From contig NC_064819.1 in the NCBI RefSeq assembly GCF_024166365.1, positions 632,501-696,500 on the forward strand: DNA of 64,000 bases, read 5' to 3'. Numbering within the stretch: the first letter of the stretch is position 1; every line of letters begins with the position of its first letter. A program made the translations under genes and the position numbers. Below, in pieces: positions 12,249-22,344 of this stretch. This DNA comes from Elephas maximus indicus. Taxonomy: Eukaryota > Chordata > Mammalia > Proboscidea > Elephantidae. Under the pieces are notes generated by a model. The model was not told the DNA's origin. It saw only the letters and a list, made by a program, of their open reading frames with translations, and searched no databases.

Positions 12249-12415
12249 GAAAACCCAGGTTACATAGCGGTTAAGTGCTACCACTGCCAACCAAAAGGTT
12301 GGCAGTTCAAATCCACCAGGTGCTCCTTGGAAACTATGGGGCAGTTCTACTCTGTCCTGTAGGGTTGCTATGAGTCGGAATTGACTTGATGGCAATGGGT
12401 TTGGTTTTGGTTTAA
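12249..12415 (+). mobile_element. AfroSINE, sense, with perfect 10-bp target-site duplication
   Basis: A complete AfroSINE is flanked by agtgcttgct at 12239-12248 and again at 12416-12425. The perfect duplication fixes both ends and suggests a relatively recent insertion. Confidence 0.93.
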
Positions 12416-12429
12416 AGTGCTTGCTAGTA

Positions 12430-13051
12430 TACTGTGTCTGTCACAGGTTCAAGGCAATTCATGAAAAATATTCCAAGGAAGAGAAATACATGTACACTGC
12501 TATTTTCTAGTCCAGAATATGGATCTCTCTTAGTGGAAAACAATCTTAAAGAAAGTTTTCCTCACAAACAGACTAAAAGTCTGCAGATTGTCATGGCAGA
12601 TTTCATGGCCATTCATTCATTCGACAGACCTTTAGTGAGCACCTACTGTTTGCTGGGGGTTGAAGGTACAGAGATGAAAGACAAAATCTCCACTCAGGAT
12701 GTTCTGTGGGAACGGGGATACGTTCAATTTACATTCCAGCCTGTGGTTTGTGTTACTTTTTCTTAAAATAAATTACTTATGAGGCATTTAATCATAATGA
12801 AATAAACAAGCTACCAAATTTTAGCTCATTTGTACAAAAGCAAAAACCTGATCTGACAAAGTCAGAGGAATTACATCAAAGTTTCAACATTGGCTTTTTC
12901 TCATGGAGGTGTCAGTTTTGTGGAAAAGACATTTTTTATTTTATTTAAATTATCGTACTGATTTGTACCTTGGGAGTGGCACTGCTGATTTTCAGAGACT
13001 CCAGCTGATGTCTCAGATGGCTCATGAACTTTTGGTCTGTTCTCGTTCTAG
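12430..13051. other. TMPRSS7 intron, no feature recognised
   Basis: I see AT-rich intron sequence with no repeat I can name. It ends in the acceptor tctcgttctag of the next exon. Confidence 0.5.
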
Positions 13052-13162
13052 AGGTTCTTAAGCCTGCTTGCAACACCAGCTCCTTCAGGCAGCATGGCCC
13101 TCTGGTCTGCGATGGCTTCAAGGACTGTGAGGATGGAAGGGATGAGCAGAACTGCACCCAGA
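13052..13162 (+). CDS. TMPRSS7: TMPRSS7 exon: LDL-receptor class A module 2, four-cysteine form
   Basis: The acceptor is tctag/AG, the donor A/gtgagg, with phase 1 on both sides. The exon encodes ACNTSSF, HGPLVCDGFKDC and DGRDEQNC, an LDLa module that keeps the acidic calcium-binding half but has only four cysteines. The two that usually form one of the three disulfides are absent. Two N-glycosylation motifs are visible (NTS, NCT). The frame is open across the exon, so this is a divergent module and not a broken one. As I recall, the human protein has the same four-cysteine form. Confidence 0.88.
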
Positions 13163-13344
13163 GTGAGGAGGGGTCCTCTGTGCTTTACGTTTCCACCTAT
13201 AAATCTTCCCTGAATCAGAGTGAAACGTGTTTGCTGGGTTAGGCTAATCAACTTGGTTCGTTTTTCCTTGGACTTCCCAGTTTTAGCACCGGAAAAGTCT
13301 CATGCTCTGAGAATTCCACCAAACCCAGGCAAACCAGAACAGTA

Positions 13345-13435
13345 GATAGCCCTAACCAAGGAGGAGTGTACATGTATGTGTGTCATCCTAACCAAGGTGG
13401 AGTGTATGTGTATGTGTGTGTGTTCATGTGTGAAT
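13345..13435. repeat. TG-rich simple repeat with a short imperfect tandem duplication
   Basis: The block 'cctaaccaagg' plus '(a/t)ggagtgta' plus 'atgtatgtgtgt' occurs twice, about 37 bp apart, and grades into a (TATG/TG)n tract. Confidence 0.7.
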
Positions 13436-13996
13436 ACAGACAGATGTTCGTTGCTTACTTGCTTTTAATGCTGCTCACGGCTGTGGATACTGAGGACCTG
13501 ATAGACCTGACAGAGGAATTTGCCAGATACCATGACGAGACATATTCTAATCTAGCCCCTGCAGAAGCACACTCCTTCAGGGTCGTGAGCAAACGTGCTG
13601 TAATTCACATTTGTTCTCCTTAATGGTGTAAAAGAACCGAGTGTGGTGGAAATTTTGCTTAAAATTTTTCTCTGTGAACAACACAAGGTAACAACAAAGG
13701 CTGTGGCCTAAAGTCACTGATCTGGTCAACTCCCTTGCATGTCAGCAATAGCAGAAAGAGAGCAGTGGCTGTAGGCCTGATTCTTAGCAGGTGCACCTGC
13801 CTGCCTGCCTGCCTTCCCCTGGCTCTGCTTCGGTGGAGGAATGGGTCACTGTGGGGTTGTTTCTCTTCTCTCTACCATTTCTCCCAGAGCAGCAGATACC
13901 ATTTCTGTGGTTCACCATCCTCTGAGGAGCTTGGTGTCATTCTCTCAAATCTGTTTCTGGCTGGGAAAAACTCATGCTCTTTTTGTTTACTTTTAG

Positions 13997-14113
13997 GCAT
14001 CCCGTGCAGTCTTGGAACTTTTAAGTGTGGTAATGATGTTTGTTTTAGGAAGCAGAATGCGAAATGTGACGGGACAGTGGATTGTCCTGATGGCAGCGAT
14101 GAAGAAGGCTGTA
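13997..14113 (+). CDS. TMPRSS7: TMPRSS7 exon: LDL-receptor class A module 3
   Basis: The acceptor is acttttag/GC, the donor A/gtgagt, with phase 1 on both sides. It encodes a complete six-cysteine LDLa module: PCSLGTFKCGNDVC, KCDGTVDC, DGSDEEGC. The calcium-site residues D..VDC..GSDEE are all present. It is the last module before the linker and activation site of the protease. Confidence 0.93.
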
Positions 14114-14229
14114 GTGAGTAGAACGATGTTCTTTCTAGTTCCTGAATCCCCACTTTGGTTTACTTGTTTTTCATTTTCGGTTCTTTCTTGGTGTAGCCTA
14201 GATTGCCAAAGACCTAGGGAAGAATAGGA

Positions 14230-14394
14230 AATATTGGTTAAGTCAGAAGTGATTAGGTTTAGGACACGCCTTACGCTGATACAGCCTTGTTGCCATAACA
14301 AAGAGACGCTATTCCCAAATGGGAATACATTCACAGGTATAGGGGTTAAGATTCCAACTCATATTTTGGAGGAATACAGTTCAGCCCATAACAC
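14230..14394 (-). mobile_element. MaLR-like LTR 5' fragment, antisense
   Basis: From 'gattaggtttaggacacg' to 'gttcagcccataaca' the text corresponds, on the minus strand, to the first part of a MaLR-like LTR. The same text is present at 63.70-64.0 kb. The rest of the element is missing. Confidence 0.7.
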
Positions 14395-15199
14395 TGAGTC
14401 TGAAGCTGTTTCTCAGAACTGAAAGCTCTAGAACAGATCCTGTCTTCTTTCTTGATAATGAAAATTGGTGTTCATAATGAGAATGTTCACATTCTACTAA
14501 CTCTAATCAAGAGAAGATCTTAAAAAAAAAAAAAACCTATGAGGAAAGAAACAGAAACTGTTACATGGTGATGACTTTGTTAATTATGCCTTACCTTAGG
14601 AGCCATATCTAGTGCTGGTTCTTTCTTTAGCTCTGCCCCAATACTGACAACCTGCCATATGTTCTTCTCAGTCATGTGGCTTCTAATTGATCATGTGGCA
14701 ACATCTTAATTATACAACCTTACCAATGCTATTTACTCTGAAAAGGAATTGCCCTGATAACTAGTTTTTCTTGCTAGGTTTTCATTTGTTTTGTCTTTCA
14801 CCTACAAATTCCCTCCCAAATGTTTTCTCTCAAATTAGCAGAACTGCAAAGACGCTATAAGTTATGTCATATCTGGAGCTTATCTTTCCCTCTCTATCTA
14901 ACAACCTAAACTCCACAGGCTGCTGTTTGTAGCCGTCCAGCTGTTACTATGAGGTCTCCCTCCTCCCCTCACATGGATCATTGGACAGAAAGACCCTGTA
15001 TCATAGTATGTTTTCAGGAGGGGGGGCCATTTGTGAGTGTTGGTTACAGAGAGACCTACATGTTCCTTCTCCTCTAAATAGGCAGATCTCACGTTGTTTG
15101 CCTGGTTTGTCAGTTCCCAACCTAGAACTAAGCCCGACTTAATTTCTAGTTTTTCTTCCAAGGCTGCATTTAAACCCTGTGACTGTCTCTCTGCTGCAG
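14395..15199. other. TMPRSS7 intron, no feature recognised
   Basis: It holds an A run at 14522-14535 and a polypyrimidine tract before the next exon. I recognise no repeat. Confidence 0.5.
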
Positions 15200-15371
15200 G
15201 CTGCCCCAGGAGCTCTTCTGCCCCCTACCGCATCATCGGGGGCACAGACACACTGGAAGGGGGCTGGCCATGGCAGGTCAGCCTTCACTTTGTCGGGTCT
15301 GCCTACTGTGGCGCATCAGTCATCTCCAGGGAGTGGCTTCTCTCAGCGGCCCACTGTTTCCATGGGAACAG
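15200..15371 (+). CDS. TMPRSS7: TMPRSS7 exon: activation site and catalytic His of the trypsin-like domain
   Basis: The acceptor is ctgctgcag/GC and the donor AG/gtaggg; it enters with two bases and leaves with two. The exon encodes a linker starting [11 protein letters not shown], the activation cleavage R/IIGG (the Arg codon is 15229-15231), then [11 protein letters not shown] and the active-site loop WLLSAAHC with catalytic His at 15352-15354. The cysteine before PRSSS is placed to hold the pro-region to the protease domain after cleavage, as in other membrane-anchored S1A proteases. Cleavage after Arg means activation by a trypsin-like enzyme or by itself. Confidence 0.95.
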
Positions 15372-15886
15372 GTAGGGCATATAATCTTTACTATAAAGTG
15401 GTGCCCTCTGTGACTACAGATGTACGTCTGCTCTCAAGAATAAGGAGAAGCTCCCTGTTGAAGAAATCTGATCAATCCAGTTGTCTCCTTTTTTTTCTCT
15501 TGATACCTAATATGTGCCAAACACATTTTTTTTTAAAGGTATTATTGATTAAAGAAAAAAGAAAAACACAAAGGAAACATAAAAAAACAGGCCTTTGCTA
15601 GACTGAAAAAATAGGATCGTGATTTCTAGTCAGAGGGAGCTAACCCTCTTGGAAGGCACAGAGAATGTGGAGAAGAGTGAGCACTGAGGATGGCTGGAGC
15701 GTTGGCATCCATGTATAGAATGGGAGGCAGACTCTGGAAAGGCCACTAGGGTAGCATTGGAGGGGCTCTGTCTGTCTTTACCAATGGTATTATTATGGGA
15801 CAGTTGATCTTCCAGCTAAGGGTGAAAGGAAACCTTAGAAAATAACCTCACTTAAAATTTGAACTTTTTTGGAATGTACTGAATCT
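15372..15886. other. TMPRSS7 intron, no feature recognised
   Basis: No repeat or exon is recognised up to the RTE block. Confidence 0.45.
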
Positions 15887-16704
15887 TATTGTTGTTGTTA
15901 GGTGTACTGAGTCAGTTCCAACTCATAGTGACTGTATATACAACCCAACAAAACACTTCCCGGTCCTGCCCCATCCTCACAACCTTTGCCACGTTTGAGC
16001 CCACCGTTGCAGCCACTGTGTCAATCCACCTCATTAAGGGTCTTTCTCTTTTCCACTGACCCTGTACTTTACCATGCACGATGTCCTTCTCCAGGGACTG
16101 ATCCCTCCTGACAACACGTCCAAAGTATGTAAGACACAGTCTTGTCATCATTGCGTCTAAGAAGCATTCTGGCTGTACTTCTTCCAAGACAGATTTGTTC
16201 GTTCTTTTGGCAGTCCATGGTATATTCAATATTCTTCACCAACACCACAATTTAAACGTGTCAATTCTTCGGCCTTCCTTATTCATTGTCCAACTTTCAC
16301 ATGCATATGATGCGATTTTGAAAACACCATGGCTTGGGTCAGGGCACCTTAGTCTTCAAGGTGACATCTTTGTTTTTCAACACTTTAAAGAGGCCCTTTG
16401 CAGCAGATTTGCCCAATGCAACGCGTCTTTTCATTTTTGACTGCTGCTTCCATGGGTGTTGATTGTGGATCCAAGTGAAATGAAATCCTTGAAAACTTCA
16501 ATCTTTTCTCCATTTATCATGTTGCTCATCGGCCCAGTTGTGAGGGTTTTTGTTTTCTTTATGTTGAGGTGCAATCCATACTGAAGGCTGTGGTCTTTGA
16601 TCTTCATTAGTAAGTGCTTCAAGTCCTCTTCACTTTCAGCAAGTAAAGTTGTGTCATCTGTATAACACAGGTTGTTAATGAGTCTTCCTCTAATCCTAAT
16701 GTCC
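15887..16704 (-). mobile_element. RTE LINE 3' fragment, antisense (copy A)
   Basis: It begins with (GTT)n and 'aactcatagtgactgtatat', passes through 'ccaagacagatttgttcgtt' and 'gcagtccatggtatattc', and enters the ORF C-terminal region (minus-strand fragment 16431-16622 with LQYGLHLNIKKTKTLTTGP). The order matches the sense RTE copies at 28.9 and 53.3 kb read backwards. Stops break it. Confidence 0.85.
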
Positions 16705-17755
16705 CTATCTCATTGAGAGTCTTCCTATTTTTCACTGACCCTCTACCAAGCATGACGTCATTCTCCAGGGACTGGAGTCTCACCATGCTTGCTTCCAAGA
16801 AGGATTCTGGCTGTAATTCTTCTGAGACAGATTTGTTTGTTCTTCTGGCAGTCCATGGTGTATTGAATATTCTTCATCAACACCTTAATTCAAAGGCATC
16901 AATTCTTTTTTGGTCTTCCTTATTTATTGTCCAACTTTTGCATACATATGAGGTAACTGAAAACACGATAGCTTGCGTCAGGTGAACCTTAGTCCTCAAA
17001 GTGACATGTTTGCTTTCTAACACTTTAAAAGATCTTCTGAAGCAGGTTTGCCCAATGCAAAACATTGATTTCTTGACTGCTGGTTCCAGGAACAGAAAAC
17101 AAAAATCCTCACAACTGAACCGATAACGAACATCATGGTACAGGGAGAAAAGATAGAAATTGTCAAGAATTTCATTTTACTTGGATCCACAATCCACACT
17201 GAAGGCCGTAGTCTTTGATCTTCATCAGTAAGTGCCTCAAGTTCTCTTCATTTTCAGTAACGAGGTTGTGTCATCTGCATATAGCAGGTTGTTTATGAGT
17301 CTTCCTCCAATCCTGATGCCGAATGCTTCTTCATATAGTCCAGCTTCTCAGATTATGTGCTTAGTGTACAGGTTGAATATGGTGAAAGACTGTAACCCTG
17401 ATATACACCTTTCCTGATTTTAAACTGTGAAGTATCCCCTCGTTCTGTTCAAATGACTGCCTCTTGGTCTACATACAGGCTTCTCATGAGCACAGTTAAG
17501 TGTTCCGGAATTTCCATTCTTCACAATGTTATCCATAATTTGTTGTGATCCACATAGTCGAATGTCTTTGCATAATCAATAAAACACAGGTAAACATCTT
17601 TCTGGTAGTCTCTGCTTTCAGCCAAGATCCATCTCACATCAACAGTGATATCCCTTCCTCCACATCCTCTTCTGAATCTGGCTTGAATTTCTAGCAGTTG
17701 CCCGCTGATGTACAGCTGCAACAGTTTTTGAATTATCTTCAGCAAATTTTACTTG
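16705..17755 (-). mobile_element. RTE LINE fragment, antisense (copy B), with internal inversion and RT remnant
   Basis: At about 16705 the text jumps back to the RTE 3' region, so this is a second copy or the outer part of a nested pair. It extends further into the ORF than copy A. The minus-strand fragment 17521-17745 encodes a reverse transcriptase piece with QARFRRGCGGRDI and motif A as FIDYAKTFDYVDHNKLW. A segment of about 100 bp near 17091-17194 is in the opposite direction to the rest. Confidence 0.82.
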
Positions 17756-18029
17756 CATGTGGTTCATGTGATACCAATGGCAAGAAACTTTCCAGGCATT
17801 TCCTTAGGGTATTGTTGAGTGAATATTCTGGAATATTTCTGGTTTTACTGAGGAGTCAAGTGAGACCCATGGAAGCTGTGCTTCTTGCCAGGTCCCTGGA
17901 CAGAGCCAGTGGCTACAACAGGGATGCAAAGCCAGGCCCCTCTTTTCTAAGTTCTCATCAGATTCTTGTTTCAGAACCGTGTCTGGCCCTTCGAGCCCCT
18001 GACTTGTTGTTTTGTTCCTTTTCTACCAG

Positions 18030-18298
18030 GCTGTCTGACCCCATGCCATGGACCGCTCACCTGGGGTTGTATGTGCAGGGGACCGCCAAGTTTGTCTCCC
18101 CGGTGAGAAGAATTGTGGTCCACGAATACTATAACAGCCAGACTTTTGACTATGATATTGCTCTGCTACAGCTCAGTGTCGCCTGGCCTGAGACCCTGAA
18201 ACAGCTCATTCAGCCCATATGCATTCCTCCCTCTGGCCAGAAAGTGCGCCCTGGGGAGAAGTGCTGGGTAACCGGTTGGGGGCGAAGGCATGAAGCAG
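18030..18298 (+). CDS. TMPRSS7: TMPRSS7 exon: catalytic Asp region of the protease
   Basis: The acceptor is tctaccag/G and the donor G/gtgtgt; one base is carried in and one out. It encodes RLSDPMPWTAHLGLYVQG, then RRIVVHEYYN, DYDIALLQLS and EKCWVTGWGRR. The catalytic Asp is the D of DIALL at 18154-18156. The cysteine in IQPICIPP is the usual partner of the pro-region cysteine, and CWVTGWG is the conserved strand before the substrate loops. This is the largest coding exon in the window and its frame is fully open. Confidence 0.95.
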
Positions 18299-18339
18299 GT
18301 GTGTGTGTGCTTGGATGGCCAAACTTTTCCCTCCATATA

Positions 18340-18475
18340 ATAATAATCATAACTCATGTTGATGCAGTGCTTTGGGGTTCATAGAGGAGGTTTGTGTATG
18401 TGGTCTCATTTGAGCCTCCCAACTACTCTGTGGGGTAGAATGGAAGGGGTTATTATTATATCTGTTTTATGATGC
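18340..18475 (+). repeat. MIR fragment, sense
   Basis: Consensus-like pieces include 'gcagtgctttggggttcata', 'tctcatttgagcctcc' and 'ctctgtggggtag', followed by a T/A-rich segment. Confidence 0.65.
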
Positions 18476-18942
18476 TCTCCATCTTCCCCAAAAGAAAGAA
18501 AGCACCTCATAAGGGGGATTCTAGGTAACATTGGCCCTTTTCAACCTTGGAAGGTTTTGCTAGATTTTCCATTATAGAAGAGCAACTCATTCTTAGCTAC
18601 TGCGAGGTTCACTTTTCATCCCAGGAGGTGAAGTGATTTCCTTTTATAAGGGAGAAGAGGACACATGCACACATACAAACACAAATCTTGTTGTATCGAC
18701 TTATAGATAACTGCCTGGAGGGTTGTGCAGGTGTGTCCTGCATGAAGGCCAAGGGCCAAGGGAATGAGAGAGAAGGCTGACACTCAGCCTGTCCTTGGCT
18801 CCCCAAGTTGCATATTCAGGCCTGGGGCTCATATCAGTCTAGAAGAAAAGCACTTTTTTCTAATTGGTCCACCTAGAGGGAGCACCCATTTGCAATTCCT
18901 CTGCCCAGAGGGGTCATCATTTTCAATATGCAAACAGCAGGG
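18476..18942. other. TMPRSS7 intron, no feature recognised
   Basis: I see nothing that I can assign in this stretch. Confidence 0.4.
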
Positions 18943-19063
18943 TGTCTTAGTTACCTCCTGCTGCTGTAACAGAAATACCATAAGTGGGTGGCTTTAACAA
19001 ACAGAAATTTATTTGATCACAGTTAGGAGTCTAGAAGTTCGAATTCAGAGCACCTGCTATAGG
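18943..19063 (-). mobile_element. MaLR-like LTR 3' end, antisense, cut by an AfroSINE head
   Basis: The stretch from 'tgtcttagttacctcctgct' through 'gctgctgtaacagaaatacc' and 'aacagaaatttattt' is the inverse of the end of the solo LTR at 24677-25210 (ggtatttctgttatagca ... gagaca) and matches the left end at 63445. It breaks off where an AfroSINE head begins. Confidence 0.7.
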
Positions 19064-19118
19064 GGACCTGTGCATAGTGGTTAGGTGCTATGGCTGCTAA
19101 CCAAAAGGCCAGCAGTCC
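19064..19118 (+). mobile_element. AfroSINE head fragment, sense
   Basis: Only the tRNA-like head is present: 'gtgcatagtggttaggtgct', then 'ggctgctaaccaaaaggcca', then 'gcagtcc'. The tail is missing. Confidence 0.75.
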
Positions 19119-19640
19119 CTTTTCAAAGGGTTTTGGGGCAGACACATTTTCTGTAACTCTTGAGCCTTATCTTGCGGCCTCTCTTTGGCACTCTAAAGAT
19201 CCATTGTGGGCAGCTTCTCAAGTGTTCACTGTCTTCGTTTATTCACGTAACGATATTCACCACCAGTTCAGACCTGCTGAGATCTCCGAGTCCCAAGAAG
19301 GGAAGGCAGCTAACAGTTTGAACACCTGTAGCCCATCAGGGCTGCCCTGTGCTCAGTGCTTGAATTATATAATCAGATATCCAAGAGGAAAACATCTACT
19401 CAGCCAACTTATCACCATATGTTTTCTTTATAAGCATGTGTATATGTATGCGTATGTATGTATTTATTTATTTTTAACTCATTAGCCTGCATAAAAAGGA
19501 AGGGGAAGGGCCATAACCAAACTGTAATGTTTTATGGTTGGTAGGAAACTGCCATAGATCAGCTTTGCCACCCCATTGAAGGAGCCCTCTAGACAGTAAA
19601 TATTAGTCGTAGCTGTTGCTATTCACAGTCCCAGTGGAAG
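19119..19640. other. TMPRSS7 intron, no clear feature
   Basis: It may continue the interrupted LTR at its left, but I cannot show that. A (TATG)n-like tract lies at about 19438-19465. Confidence 0.35.
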
Positions 19641-19860
19641 CAGGGGTGCATGGTGGCAGAGTTGGCACAGCGGCTCAGGTGACGGTGTCAGGGCCTGAAT
19701 CCTACTCTGTTACTTGCTGGCCTTGTGTCACTGGGCAAATGTTTTAACTTCCTAAGCTTCCATCTCTTCATCAGCAAAGTGGGGGCAATAATAGAGTTTA
19801 CCTCAAAGAATTGTTATGAAGATAAAGGGACATAATGTGAGTGAATTGTTTAATGAAGTC
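19641..19860 (-). repeat. MIR, antisense
   Basis: Antisense MIR text is well preserved: 'gggcctgaatcctactctg', 'gtcactgggcaaatgtttta', 'cttccatctcttcatcagca', 'agaattgttatgaagataaa'. Confidence 0.8.
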
Positions 19861-19918
19861 CTCAATAAGTGTAGTTATTATCATTTTCCATGATTTCTAC
19901 TTCCAATCTGTTTCCCAG

Positions 19919-20055
19919 ACAGTAAAGGCTCTGCTGTTTTGCAGCAAGCGGAGGTAGAGATCATGGACCAAACCCTCTGTGTCTCCACCTATGGGATCAT
20001 CACGTCACGGATGCTGTGTGCCGGGGTCATGTCAGGCCAGAGAGATGCTTGCAAA
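19919..20055 (+). CDS. TMPRSS7: TMPRSS7 exon: protease domain with the S1 specificity Asp
   Basis: The acceptor is tttcccag/AC and the donor AAA/gtaagt; it ends in phase 0. It encodes DSKGSAVLQQAEVEIMDQ, TLCVSTYGIITSRMLCAG and RDACK. The Asp of DACK (20044-20046) sits six residues before the catalytic Ser and corresponds to chymotrypsin position 189, which gives trypsin-like preference for Arg or Lys at P1. The two cysteines in TLC...MLC are the conserved loop disulfide of the family. Confidence 0.95.
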
Positions 20056-20190
20056 GTAAGTCAGGTGACCTTCCTCTCACCTAGCATGATGTAGTTTCTG
20101 TAATGCTTTCATGTTTCATGGGCACTGAGAAACAACCAATGCACATGTGTCTCTGAGTTCACCTGAGTCGTCCAGAAATTAAATATAAAG

Positions 20191-20465
20191 CAGTCCCTGG
20201 GTTATGAATGAGATCTGTTTCTGACTGTGTGTTTAAGTTGAATTTTTAGGTGAGTTGGAACAGGTGCATATGGTTCTTATTTAGCCTTGTTTCGTGTGAG
20301 AAAAGGCTGGAAATGCTGCACGTGTAGCAAGTGAAGGTGACAGTGATGAAGAATTTGATGGCATTAGGGGTTGGTTCAGTCGTTTCAAAGTGAGGGCCAA
20401 TTTACATGACATTCAAGTGCAAGTATGAGTTCTCCGTAAATTGGACGTTCATAACCTGGGGACTG
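20191..20465. mobile_element. Tigger/pogo-type DNA transposon remnant, non-autonomous
   Basis: The ends form an inverted repeat: cagtccctgggttatgaa at 20191-20208 against ttcataacctggggactg at 20448-20465 (16 of 18 paired). Internally a short + strand stretch reads like EEFDGIRGWFSRFK, the helix-turn-helix region of Tigger transposases. At 275 bp it is an internally deleted, inactive copy. Confidence 0.75.
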
Positions 20466-20994
20466 TCTGTAATCTGGTTGCCTGAGATCAAAGAAAAGTA
20501 GTGAAAGAATTGGGTCTATGGAACTCAGTTTTCTAGCACCATATATCTCCTCCAACATAAAAGATTGGGGGTCAGCATTCATCATTGTGTCCTGATTTTC
20601 TCATAACCAGAAACAGCAACAATACACCACACTTTAAGAATGGCTACTTATTACCTTATCAGGAGTTTTAACAACTCACTCCTTTGAGACAGAGGCTGAG
20701 GGAAACAAAAAAAGAGTGGGAGAGGTGATAGGATGCTCACATGTAGACCTCTGGTGGGCCCCCTGACAGTGGTAAAGTTGGAGATCACCTTTGGGGGGAC
20801 ATTTCTCAGAGCCTCAGATTCAAATTTATGCAGATATCTACATGATAGCCAAAAAGTGAACAGATTGTTTAGAGGATGACGTGGGCAGTGGGAGTTTTTC
20901 CCGCTGCTTTCCACAACCTTAGCCACCAAGCCATAAAGGCTCGTGACAATGGTGTCTCTCTTCTGGGCTCCTTTTTGAGGTACTGTGCACAGGT
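20466..20994. other. TMPRSS7 intron, no feature recognised
   Basis: I see no exon or assignable repeat in this stretch. Confidence 0.4.
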
Positions 20995-21170
20995 CCTTCA
21001 CATGAACTCATTCAAATCCTTCTTTCATCTCCATTTTACAGAATAGAAAACTGAGGCACAAAAAAGAAGAAATAAGCACAGAGAGGTCAAATAAATGGCT
21101 CAAGGTCACACAGCTAATAAACGAGTGCCTGAGCTGGAATTTGAACCTTGCCTCTCTGGTGCCAACGCTA
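20995..21170 (+). repeat. MIR, sense
   Basis: Typical MIR text: 'ctccattttacagaatagaa', then 'aactgaggcac', 'ggctcaaggtcacacagcta', then 'gagctggaatttgaacc'. Confidence 0.85.
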
Positions 21171-22091
21171 TGATGTTGTAGGTGTTTTCCACAGCTGGTC
21201 AGTGTCAGAGCTCTGTGCTACATACACAGCCACCAGGGTTTACGAGTCAAATTGCCTGAGTAGAGTTGATGAAATGAAGTGACCAATTTCCCTACTAGTG
21301 AAAATTTATCTAATGAGGTATAACATTTTGTGTATAGAATACAGGGGCAAATTCGGAGTACTTTCTTACTCTTGCCTCTTAGAGTCCCATAAAGTTGTAG
21401 TTTTACTCTCTTACAAATTAGGAAAATAAAAAACCAGACATTATAATTTAAAGGAGTGGTACTGTAGAGATTATGTTTAAACTTTGAATTACTTGAGTGT
21501 TTGTTTTGTGGAGCTAATATCAGAAGGGACTCTCAAGTGAGGGTGTCTGTCTGTGACAACTGCCTGTGATCTTTAGGGTTGCTTCACTGGGCCCGATTAA
21601 GCAGGGTCTCTTTTTCCCTCCGTGGACCATGAGGCAACCTCTGAAGTTGCATGGAGAGATAGAGGTCAACCCACCAAGATAACCCTACCTCATAAGGTCG
21701 TTGTGTGAATTAAATGATCCAAAATAGAACTTAGATCATAGTTAGCACCTAAACGTTAGCTGTTATAATAATAACAATAATTATTGTTTGTTCTTTCTTT
21801 GAAAATATGTGGCAATTGTTTTCTCCTGCAAGAATCTTTCAGTGTTACTCTGAGCCTAAAGACTCAAGTTTGTTGAGATGAATACAGCTTTTTGATTGTA
21901 CGAGGAATAATTCTACAATGGCATTAGAAGTTTCACATTATTTTTTGCCATTTCCTCAAACTGGATAGGGGTTATCCAAGTAAAAGCCTATAAGAAAGGG
22001 AGCTTTGAATATAATGCATTAGATACATTAATGAACAAAATGATTATCACAGGACAGGTGTACCTTATACTTATGTTATCTTCTTGTGTAG
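21171..22091. other. Last TMPRSS7 intron, with one MIR piece
   Basis: At 21680-21785 the text 'cctacctcataaggtcgttg', then 'gaattaaatgat', resembles antisense MIR, followed by an (ATA)n stretch. Nothing else is recognised. The acceptor is cttgtgtag before the final exon. Confidence 0.5.
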
Positions 22092-22262
<171 letters not shown>

Positions 22263-22321
22263 TTGGATTTTTGGCTATGGTTCATGTGACAGATTCTTGA
22301 ATAAGAATGCAATAATTATCA

Positions 22322-22327
22322 AATAAA
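22322..22327 (+). terminator. Probable TMPRSS7 polyadenylation signal AATAAA
   Basis: A canonical AATAAA lies 60 bp after the stop codon, with a G/T-rich stretch ('caggttgcccacattctgta') about 25 bp further on. Cleavage would be near 22340-22350, giving a very short 3' UTR. A longer UTR using a later site cannot be excluded. Confidence 0.65.
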
Positions 22328-22344
22328 ATGAGTCACTTAATTCT

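Noticed and set aside
13735..14121. A 128-codon + frame overlapping the third LDLa exon of TMPRSS7, suggesting a longer exon.
   Set aside because: The upstream part is intron readthrough; a good acceptor (acttttag) lies at 13989-13996 and gives the correct phase for joining.
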